This document shows, piece by piece, positions 1-4,886 of a DNA stretch of 5,931 bases; position 1 is the stretch's first letter, and every line of letters starts with the position of its first letter. The stretch lies in contig QHRC01000090.1 of the NCBI GenBank assembly GCA_003219995.1, positions 1 through 5,931 of the forward strand, in the 5' to 3' direction. Position numbers and translations under genes: made by a program. This DNA is from Verrucomicrobiota bacterium (GTDB taxonomy: Bacteria > Verrucomicrobiota > Verrucomicrobiia > Chthoniobacterales > UBA10450). Under the pieces are notes generated by a model. That model worked only from the letters and a program-made list of their open reading frames with translations. It was not told the DNA's origin and did not search any database.

Positions 1-280
1 TGGCGGACACGCCGGTGAAAATGAAACTGCCTATATGATGGCGGTTGATCCGTCGCTCGTTTGGAAAGAACGCTATAAGTCGGATATGGCGACGGCGATC
101 CCGGCGCCAAATACATGGAGCGCATATCCCTTTCCCTCGAGTATTTTGCTGTACAAAGAGGGACAGGGTTATCCGAAGTTTGATTTGGCAAAGGCGAAGA
201 CTTATTTCGCCAAAGTGAACGATAAAGTCGCGCGATTGATCGAGGAAACGATCAGAAAATGGGACATGGCGCAATTGTGA
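1..280 (+). CDS. Creatininase-family amidohydrolase, C-terminal part (5' end outside window)
   Basis: The open frame enters from the left edge (first full codon at position 2) and ends at TGA 278-280, giving 92 visible residues. They begin with GGHAGENETAYMMAVDPSLV. The HAGxxET block is the signature of the creatininase / creatinine amidohydrolase family (about 240-260 residues, metal-dependent), in which the His and the Glu five residues later sit at the active site. The remainder is the usual C-terminal part: a YPFPSSI loop, then FDLAKAKTYFAKVNDKVARL and a closing amphipathic helix. The upstream metal-binding Glu/His/Asp residues lie outside the window. The family includes creatininase, the MftE mycofactocin peptidase and deformylase-like enzymes, and the substrate cannot be told from this fragment. 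The family call is firm and the specific reaction is unknown. It converges with the minus-strand gene ending at 342. Confidence 0.87.
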   Translation, partial: GGHAGENETAYMMAVDPSLVWKERYKSDMATAIPAPNTWSAYPFPSSILLYKEGQGYPKFDLAKAKTYFAKVNDKVARLIEETIRKWDMAQL

Positions 281-341
281 AGGTGGAAGGGACCTTGGTT
301 TCCCCGTTATTGCGGCGCTCGGCCGCTCCCACATTGCGGAG

Positions 342-638
342 TTAGCCGCGCTTACTGAAGACTTTGATTTCGTCCGCGGCCTTCTGAAGCTCGTCCAGTT
401 GTTGCAAGGCGGCTTCCTGTTTCTTTAGCATTTCCTCGTTAGCCGCTTTTATTTCCTGGAGCATTTTGATCGTGAGCGGCAGCGAAACAGAATCGGCCGC
501 CGGTGCCGTTTTCGGCGTCGGTGAAACGATCACCGCCGGGGAAAGGGCGGGAATCACAACCGGCGCAGGCGACTGCGCCGGTGCCGCAAAGATCGACATC
601 GCCGCAAAGCCCGAGATAAAGAGAAGTTGTCGTCTCAT
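342..638 (-). CDS. Small exported coiled-coil protein (98 aa), unknown function
   Basis: I do not recognise a named family. The ATG at 638 is chosen because it gives a classical signal peptide: MRRQ, a hydrophobic stretch at residues 5-19, then an APAQ site with probable cleavage after Ala21. The frame stays open upstream to 971, but that extension is not signal-like and overlaps the neighbouring gene in another frame, so I reject it. Residues 22-50 form a Pro/Ala/Val-rich linker. Residues 55-92 are rich in Lys, Glu, Gln, Ala and Leu and look like one long amphipathic helix or coiled coil. The end is EIKVFSKRG. The predicted location is periplasmic or outer surface. It starts 8 nt after the stop of the upstream small gene (647-877), so the two are probably co-transcribed. 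No clear Shine-Dalgarno sequence precedes it. Confidence 0.6.
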   Translation of the reverse strand: MRRQLLFISGFAAMSIFAAPAQSPAPVVIPALSPAVIVSPTPKTAPAADSVSLPLTIKMLQEIKAANEEMLKKQEAALQQLDELQKAADEIKVFSKRG

Positions 639-646
639 ACTGTGAA

Positions 647-877
647 CTAGCGGCTTCTGCTGGAAAAGATGCGCGCAACCCGCAGCGTCTCGGTGAGGTC
701 CGCGAGTTTCGCATCGATTTTGGTTTGGTTCGCGGCGATTTGCGCTTGCTGTGTCTGCACTTCTTTGGCGAGGGCCAGGACTGTATCCTGGTCGTCTTTT
801 GGGTCGGGTGTTTGCGCAATGCTCGAGAGCATAGCGGACAGCGTTACGCAAAGAAGGACGGTGAGAAAGCGTTTCAT
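647..877 (-). CDS. Small exported helical protein (76 aa), unknown function
   Basis: No family recognised. The start at ATG 877 is preferred over the in-frame ATG at 961 because it yields MKRFLTVLLCVTLSAMLSSI, a clean signal peptide with probable cleavage after Ala21 (SIA-Q). The longer version would also have to translate half of the palindrome at 943-975. The Cys at residue 10 lies inside the hydrophobic core and is not in a lipobox. The mature part (about 55 residues) is acidic first (DPKDDQD), then a Gln/Ala/Leu-rich helix with likely coiled-coil character, and ends in ARIFSSRSR. The next gene downstream on the same strand has the same plan (signal peptide, linker, helix, I/V-x-F-S-x-R tail), which suggests tandem paralogues. 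It is transcribed divergently from rpoN. Confidence 0.58.
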   Translation of the reverse strand: MKRFLTVLLCVTLSAMLSSIAQTPDPKDDQDTVLALAKEVQTQQAQIAANQTKIDAKLADLTETLRVARIFSSRSR

Positions 878-934
878 GGCCAAAAGTCCAGTGGCAGTAG
901 TCCAGAGCAAGTCGTGTTCCGCAAGGCATTGTTG

Positions 935-983
935 GCTCGGCAGGTAGTGGCACAGTTTCAAACTGTACCACTACCGCTCGGCA
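935..983. repeat. 33-bp near-perfect palindrome flanked by exact 8-bp direct repeats
   Basis: The arms at 943-958 (GGTAGTGGCACAGTTT) and 960-975 (AAACTGTACCACTACC) pair over 16 positions with one mismatch (951 against 967), around a single central C at 959. The palindrome is bracketed without gaps by the same 8 bases, GCTCGGCA, at 935-942 and 976-983. An inverted-repeat unit between short exact direct repeats is the classic footprint of an inserted element with target-site duplication. It lies between the divergent starts of the small exported gene (877) and rpoN (1057), so it could also act as a hairpin or regulatory site in either leader. The structure is seen directly, and its mobile origin is inferred. 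No transposase gene is nearby, and a 33-bp element could only move in trans. Confidence 0.8.
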
Positions 984-1056
984 AAAGAGGCTTAGATGGA
1001 CATGTACGGCGCGTAAATTGCTTGCCTCTCGTTGGCGAAGTCGCTAAGCTCCGCAC

Positions 1057-2475
1057 ATGGCCGGTCAAGGCATGCATCAATCGCAGAATCTTTCTCTGCA
1101 GCAGGTCCTTGCGCCGCAGCTCCAGCAGAGTCTCCTGATTCTCCAAGCCCCGCTGCTCGAGTTGCGCAACTTGGTGCAACAGGAGATGGAAACTAATCCT
1201 GTGCTGGAAGAGCTTCCGGACGAGCCGACGTCTGACGAGCGCAAAGATGCCGAGACCGCTTCGGACGAGAAATTCAAGGAAGAATTCGATAAGCTGGCGA
1301 AACTCGATGATGAGTGGCGCGATTACATGGCGCAGTCGGGCAGCTACACGGGCCGTTCCCAGGAGGCGGACGATAAACGGCAATTTTTTTTCGATTCCAT
1401 TGCCACGCAGGAAACGCTTCAGCAGCATCTCATGGGGCAGTTGAACCAGACGGTGCTTAGTTCCAACGATCGCAAAACGGCGGAGCTGACCATTGGCAAC
1501 ATCGACGACAATGGTTTCCTCCAAACGACGCCGGAGGAGATGGCGCTCAACACCGGCATTCCCAAGGAGGACTTCGAAAACATCCTCACGCTCATCCAGA
1601 GCTTTTATCCGCCGGGCGTGGGCGCGCGCGATCTGCGCGAATGCCTGCTCATTCAGTTAAGCCGCGAGGGAAAACAAAACAGCCTGGAGTACAAAATCAT
1701 TTCCGAGCACATGCAGGATTTGGGCAAACGGCGCTTTCCTGAGATTGCGCGGCGAATGGGGATCAGCGTCGAACAAGTTCAAAAATGCGCCAACAATATC
1801 GCGCAGCTCGACCCGCGGCCCGGCCAGATTTTCGCCGACTTGCCGCAAAATTATGTTTTGCCGGACGTTACCGTCGAAAAGGTGAACGGAGATTACCAGG
1901 TCATATTAAACGGCGAGCAAATCCCTCACTTGCGTATCAGCAATACTTACAAAGACATCATGGCGCAGGATGGCAACGGCAACGAAGTCAAAGATTACAT
2001 TCGTGATAAGATCCGGAGCGGCAAATTTTTGATCAAGTCCATCCACCAGCGCCAGCAAACAATTTCCAATATCGCGCACCAGATCGTGAAGCGGCAGCGC
2101 GATTTTCTCGAGCACGGATCGGCCCATTTGAAGCCGATGACCATGGTGCAAATCGCTGACGCGGTGGGCGTGCACGAGACCACAGTCAGCCGCGCGATCT
2201 CTGGGAAATATATGTCCACGCCGCAGGGCGTGTTTGAGATGAAATATTTCTTCACGCCTGGTTATCAAACCGCCACCGGTGAATCGATGAGCAATACCAG
2301 CGTCAAAGAAGCGCTCCTGGACCTGGTGAAAAGCGAAGACGGCAATTCGCCATTGAGCGACAAGGAGATTGTCGAGATTTTGAGCCAGCGCGGAATCCCG
2401 ATCGCGCGCCGCACCGTTGCGAAATATCGCACTGAATTGAATATTCTTCCCAGCAACATGCGGCGGAAGTACTGA
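1057..2475 (+). CDS. rpoN: RNA polymerase sigma-54 factor
   Basis: This is the alternative sigma factor that directs core RNA polymerase to -24/-12 promoters and needs an AAA+ enhancer-binding protein to open DNA. All regions are present in 472 residues, a normal length. Region I is at about residues 8-50 (SLQQVLAPQLQQSLLILQ, Gln/Leu-rich, the activator-interacting part). An acidic region II covers about 51-105. The core-binding domain covers about 110-310, with the typical GNIDDNGFL (147-155), GVGARDLRECLL (187-198) and LDPRPGQ (251-257) blocks. The helix-turn-helix is QIADAVGVHETTVSRAISGKY (365-385). The RpoN box is ARRTVAKYRT (450-459), differing from the consensus ARRTVAKYRE only in the last residue. 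The ATG at 1057 fits the family N-terminus. Another Met follows at residue 6, and neither has an obvious Shine-Dalgarno sequence. The usual neighbours elsewhere (hpf, ptsN, lptB) are absent, and a dciA-like gene follows on the same strand. Confidence 0.97.
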   Translation: MAGQGMHQSQNLSLQQVLAPQLQQSLLILQAPLLELRNLVQQEMETNPVLEELPDEPTSDERKDAETASDEKFKEEFDKLAKLDDEWRDYMAQSGSYTGRSQEADDKRQFFFDSIATQETLQQHLMGQLNQTVLSSNDRKTAELTIGNIDDNGFLQTTPEEMALNTGIPKEDFENILTLIQSFYPPGVGARDLRECLLIQLSREGKQNSLEYKIISEHMQDLGKRRFPEIARRMGISVEQVQKCANNIAQLDPRPGQIFADLPQNYVLPDVTVEKVNGDYQVILNGEQIPHLRISNTYKDIMAQDGNGNEVKDYIRDKIRSGKFLIKSIHQRQQTISNIAHQIVKRQRDFLEHGSAHLKPMTMVQIADAVGVHETTVSRAISGKYMSTPQGVFEMKYFFTPGYQTATGESMSNTSVKEALLDLVKSEDGNSPLSDKEIVEILSQRGIPIARRTVAKYRTELNILPSNMRRKY

Positions 2476-2493
2476 TTGTCGATCTTACGATTG

Positions 2494-2578
2494 TGTCATG
2501 TCGAGCGAAGTTCGAGACATCTCTTGCTGTGAATTTTCTTGCCATTGAGAGATTCTTCGGCGCCGCTCGAAACGACAA
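2494..2578. repeat. Long imperfect palindromic repeat between rpoN and the dciA-like gene
   Basis: The left end TGTCATGTCGAGCG (2494-2507) pairs with the right end CGCTCGAAACGACA (2564-2577) at 12 of 14 positions. ATCTCT (2519-2524) pairs with AGAGAT (2548-2553) closer to the tip. The apical loop is 2525-2547. Each arm also holds its own small hairpin: TCGA-N7-TCGA at 2501-2515, and the perfect 8-mer CGGCGCCG at 2558-2565. This is the build of a dispersed REP-like intergenic repeat. It occupies most of the spacer and starts 19 bases after the rpoN stop. As RNA it would fold into a strong hairpin, so it could end or dampen readthrough from rpoN, although no U-tract follows. I saw no second copy in the window and no clear target-site duplication. 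Confidence 0.65.
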
Positions 2579-2623
2579 AGAACCGAATTGCGGCGCCCGA
2601 TGGTCGGTCTTTCGGCGAGCGTT

Positions 2624-2983
2624 ATGAACGCCGCCCTTCGAGCCTCCATCATTGCCGAATGGCGTGGTCTTCCCGAAAAAAAATCTCGTCCGGACCGCTG
2701 GCAGGCGACTGCCGAGTTGCTTCCGAAGCTGATGCAACGGCTCGGCCTGAAGGAACGTCTGCACGAAACGGAAGTCATCGATGCCTGGAGCAAGATTGTC
2801 GGCGATTTTATCGCCGCTCATTCATCGCCAGTCCTCTTGCGAGAAGGCATTCTTTATGTCCGTGTGCTCCAGCCGGCCTTGCATTACGAACTCGAGCAGG
2901 TCTCGAAGATCGATATCCTGCGAAAGTTGAAACTGCGTTTCGGCGCAAAAGTAATCCGCGACGTCCGCTTTCGCGTCGGCTGA
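2624..2983 (+). CDS. DciA-like (DUF721) protein, probable replicative helicase loader
   Basis: DUF721 proteins related to DciA are thought to help load or operate the replicative DnaB helicase in bacteria lacking DnaC/DnaI. The 119 residues show the family plan: an N-terminal basic helix (ALRASIIAEWRGL, residues 4-16), helices with LMQRLGL and AW-SKIVG (54-60, the conserved Trp and Gly), then the KH-like strands with LYVRVLQPALHYEL (77-90), and a C-terminal LRFGAKVIRDVRFRVG (104-119). The start is uncertain. The frame is open to TTG 2588 and ATG 2600, but ATG 2624 has a weak GGCGAG upstream and gives an N-terminus matching what I recall of short homologues in Verrucomicrobiota. It lies 148 bp after rpoN on the same strand, separated by a palindromic repeat, so co-transcription is possible but doubtful. 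The family is fairly sure and the loader role is by homology. Confidence 0.82.
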   Translation: MNAALRASIIAEWRGLPEKKSRPDRWQATAELLPKLMQRLGLKERLHETEVIDAWSKIVGDFIAAHSSPVLLREGILYVRVLQPALHYELEQVSKIDILRKLKLRFGAKVIRDVRFRVG

Positions 2984-3089
2984 TCTGACATTGGAGGCTC
3001 CGGGCCGCGCCATCGGCGTTTGGCCAAATCGATAATTTTCTAGATTTTTCCGAAAACTTCGCCGCGCAGATCCCGTAGACGCAGGTGAA

Positions 3090-4511
3090 GTGGGTTATTG
3101 TCTAAAACCGTTTCGCGAATCGGCGGCCAACCATTACTGCCGTATTTTCGCGCCGTCACAACTTCCGGCCGATCAGGATCGCTATCGCGAGGCGCTTATG
3201 GCACTCGGCAGCGCGATGATCGATGACGGGTCACGTGTTTCCGACGACCGCCCAGAGATCCTGGTGGATTGCGGTTATACATATTTTGGTCAGTTCGTCG
3301 CCCACGATTTAACCAAAGACGTTAGTTCCATCGATGAAGCGTGGCGAAAAGAACCCGAGGAGCTAGAGAATTTACAAACACCGAAGCTCGACCTCGGCGT
3401 GTTGTACGGTGATGGCCCCGAAAGTTCGGGTGAGCTCTACGAAGATGACCATGTGCGGCTGAAGGTTGGATCCTCGCGGCCAGCTGGAAGGTCCTTCGAC
3501 ATTTGCGTTGGCGCAGATGGAGGGAGGATTTTAGCCGACGATCGAGGCGCAGAAAACTTGATTCTGCGGCAGATGACGGCCGTCTTTGCCCGGCTCCACA
3601 ATTTTGCGGTGGAGCAATTCCGGGGTGAGATCGCTGCGGAAAAGGCGCTTTTCGAGCGCGCCCGGCTGCAAACACAATGGCAGTTTCAGTGGCTGGTCTG
3701 CAGAGATTATCTCCAAACTCTTCTCGACCCGAAAGTTTACAAAAAGGTGTTTGGAGAGAGCAGGTCGACAATTCGCTGGGACACTTTTTCTATTCCGATC
3801 GAGTTTTCGGCGGCAGCTATGCGTTTTGGGCACGCCATGGTGCGTCCCAATTATCTTTTTTCTTTTGGGCAGGAAATGCGCTTGCCAAAAATGTTCGGCC
3901 GGGCGCCGGACCGCGGCACCCTCAATGAAAAACTGGAAATAAAATGGGGATTTTTCTTTCAAGGTGCGAGCCCAGAAGGGGCGTTGACGAGCCGGCCGAT
4001 TGATACGCGACTTTCAGAACCGTTTCAGCAATTACCACCGGATTTGATTGGCACTCCGGAGATTGCATGTCCCCATTTTCGCATCGCCCAGAATCCGGCT
4101 CAGCTGGCTGTGCGCACTTTGCTTCGGGGAGCGGGGTTACGGTTGGCGTCAGGTCAAACCGTAGCGCGAGCATTCGGCGAACGGGTCATGAGCACCCAAG
4201 AGCTCAGCCAAAACGGTGAGGGCGAGGAAACCGAACAGGGACGTATTCTTCGTGAAGCGGGTCTTCTTCAAGAGACTCCGCTCTGGTACTACATTTTGAA
4301 AGAATCGGAGCTACTCGAAAACGGAAATCGGGTTGGACCGATTGGAAGTCGTCTCGTCGCGGAAACGATCCACGCAGCCCTCCGCTCAGACCTGCGGTCT
4401 TATTTTAACCAGCCAAGCGCAAATAACTCCCCGCCCATTTGGAAATTCCCAGATGGAGATATGCGGATTTACTGGCTCTCCGAACTTTTCCGGCTGGCTC
4501 CGCTAATTTAA
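3090..4511 (+). CDS. Animal-type haem peroxidase (peroxidase-cyclooxygenase superfamily)
   Basis: The 473 residues cover a bacterial haem peroxidase domain of the animal type (An_peroxidase), which uses H2O2 to oxidise halides or organic substrates. Visible landmarks are GQFVAHDLT (67-75, distal Gln68 and His72, likely calcium ligand Asp73), LDLGVLYGDGP (100-110), DDRGAEN (150-156, distal Arg152 and Glu155), ARLHNFA (167-173), RFGHAMVRP (245-253, proximal His248), LLRGAGLRLASGQTVAR (344-360) and GSRLVAETI (419-427). Two positions depart from the pattern. The Asp before the distal His, which in mammalian enzymes is esterified to haem, is Ala71. The Asn usual in the RNLLRG motif is Thr343. No signal peptide is seen, so it is probably cytoplasmic or exported by an unrecognised route. 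The start is GTG 3090; an in-frame stop lies at 3033-3035 with no other likely start between. AGGTGA sits unusually close to the GTG. The next Met (residue 37) has a GAGG upstream but would drop conserved-looking sequence. It ends tail to tail with the gene at 4503-4871. Confidence 0.9.
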   Translation: MGYCLKPFRESAANHYCRIFAPSQLPADQDRYREALMALGSAMIDDGSRVSDDRPEILVDCGYTYFGQFVAHDLTKDVSSIDEAWRKEPEELENLQTPKLDLGVLYGDGPESSGELYEDDHVRLKVGSSRPAGRSFDICVGADGGRILADDRGAENLILRQMTAVFARLHNFAVEQFRGEIAAEKALFERARLQTQWQFQWLVCRDYLQTLLDPKVYKKVFGESRSTIRWDTFSIPIEFSAAAMRFGHAMVRPNYLFSFGQEMRLPKMFGRAPDRGTLNEKLEIKWGFFFQGASPEGALTSRPIDTRLSEPFQQLPPDLIGTPEIACPHFRIAQNPAQLAVRTLLRGAGLRLASGQTVARAFGERVMSTQELSQNGEGEETEQGRILREAGLLQETPLWYYILKESELLENGNRVGPIGSRLVAETIHAALRSDLRSYFNQPSANNSPPIWKFPDGDMRIYWLSELFRLAPLI

Positions 4512-4871
4512 GCTCGGCACGGCAATTTCGGGTTTTGTTTGGCTGTGCGACAAGAACGTGGTTATCGCCTCGCCGCTGTATGGCACCCAAGTCCCAATCC
4601 AATACTTGAACGCATCAAGGTGTTCTGCCGGGGCGTCCTCGGGCGGCAGGACGAAGACTACCAGCCGATCTCTTTCCTGTGTGCTGGGTCCGACGCAAAT
4701 CACTTCGACATCGTCGGGTATGTTTATCTCCCCCGCCTTTTCAAACTGTTTGTGGGCCGATCTGCGATCCTTGAGCACGGCGGAGCGTACATCTGGGTCG
4801 GTTATTGTTTTTTGAAGAAACGCGACGGCAGCGTCTCTTCTATCTTTTTTTGATTTCCAGGTTCTTTCCAT
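4503..4871 (-). CDS. NHLP-like (nitrile hydratase-like leader peptide) small protein, 122 aa
   Basis: Residues 10-80 resemble the NHLP leader family, the nitrile-hydratase-alpha-like leaders of ribosomally made natural-product precursors. A helix carries a DAAVAFLQKTITDPDVRSAV block (13-32), matching the family's aDpaFRaaL pattern, followed by LKDRRSAHKQF. Then comes IPDDVEVICVGPS (51-63), matching lP-gvevkVve, and a final VVFVLPPED (71-79), matching the hallmark hlvLPp end. The remaining 43 residues (80-122, AEHLDAFKYWIGTWVPYSGE and beyond) would be the core or an extra domain. They contain no Cys and no Gly-Gly cleavage site, so this is not a standard precursor. No YcaO, LanM, radical-SAM or peptidase/ABC gene is visible. 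It could instead be a stand-alone NHase-like accessory protein. It starts 15 nt after the TPR gene stop, with a strong GAGGAG site, and is probably translated from the same mRNA. The gene is well supported; the family call is moderate and from pattern memory. Confidence 0.6.
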   Translation of the reverse strand: MERTWKSKKDRRDAAVAFLQKTITDPDVRSAVLKDRRSAHKQFEKAGEINIPDDVEVICVGPSTQERDRLVVFVLPPEDAPAEHLDAFKYWIGTWVPYSGEAITTFLSHSQTKPEIAVPSLN

Positions 4872-4877
4872 TTTAAT

Positions 4878-4883
4878 CTCCTC
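4878..4883 (-). promoter_or_regulatory. Strong Shine-Dalgarno site for the NHLP-like gene
   Basis: On the minus strand GAGGAG lies 6 nt before the ATG at 4871, in the 15-nt gap after the TAG stop of the TPR gene. It fixes the start of the small gene and is the only clear ribosome binding site in the window, which argues that the small gene is real and well translated. Confidence 0.8.
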
Positions 4884-4886
4884 AGT

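Noticed and set aside
281..341. Small hairpins between the converging creatininase and small exported genes (AAGGT/ACCTT at 280-296; GCGGC-GCTCG-GCCGC at 312-326).
   Set aside because: The stems are only 5 bp and no T-tract follows on either strand. They are too weak to call a terminator.
948..963. TGGCAC inside the palindrome resembles the -24 element of a sigma-54 promoter, which would suggest rpoN autoregulation.
   Set aside because: At the required spacing the sequence is CAAAC, not TTGC, on the plus strand, and the minus-strand reading also lacks the -12 GC, so it is not a sigma-54 promoter.
342..971. A 209-codon minus-strand open frame reading through both small exported genes.
   Set aside because: Its first 111 codons overlap a better-supported signal-peptide gene in another frame and part of the palindrome. 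The internal Met at 638 gives a proper signal peptide.
996..1016. Six-codon mini-ORF (ATG GAC ATG TAC GGC GCG TAA) upstream of rpoN with AGAGG five bases before its ATG.
   Set aside because: It looks like a possible leader peptide, but six codons without conservation data cannot be separated from chance, and there is no attenuator structure linked to it.
958..1524. A 188-codon minus-strand open frame opposite the start of rpoN.
   Set aside because: It is a shadow of the rpoN coding strand, which is unambiguous. It has no recognisable domain of its own.
2303..2821. A 172-codon minus-strand open frame across the rpoN end, the palindromic repeat and the dciA-like gene.
   Set aside because: It spans two real genes and a repeat on the opposite strand, and its composition is Arg/Ser-rich as expected for antisense reading.
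2984..3089. The spacer before the peroxidase gene, examined for a promoter, terminator or small RNA.
   Set aside because: Only trivial short symmetries (GGAGGCTCC, TTTGGCCAAA) and an AT-rich stretch at 3029-3050 are present. No supportable -35/-10 pair or terminator was found.
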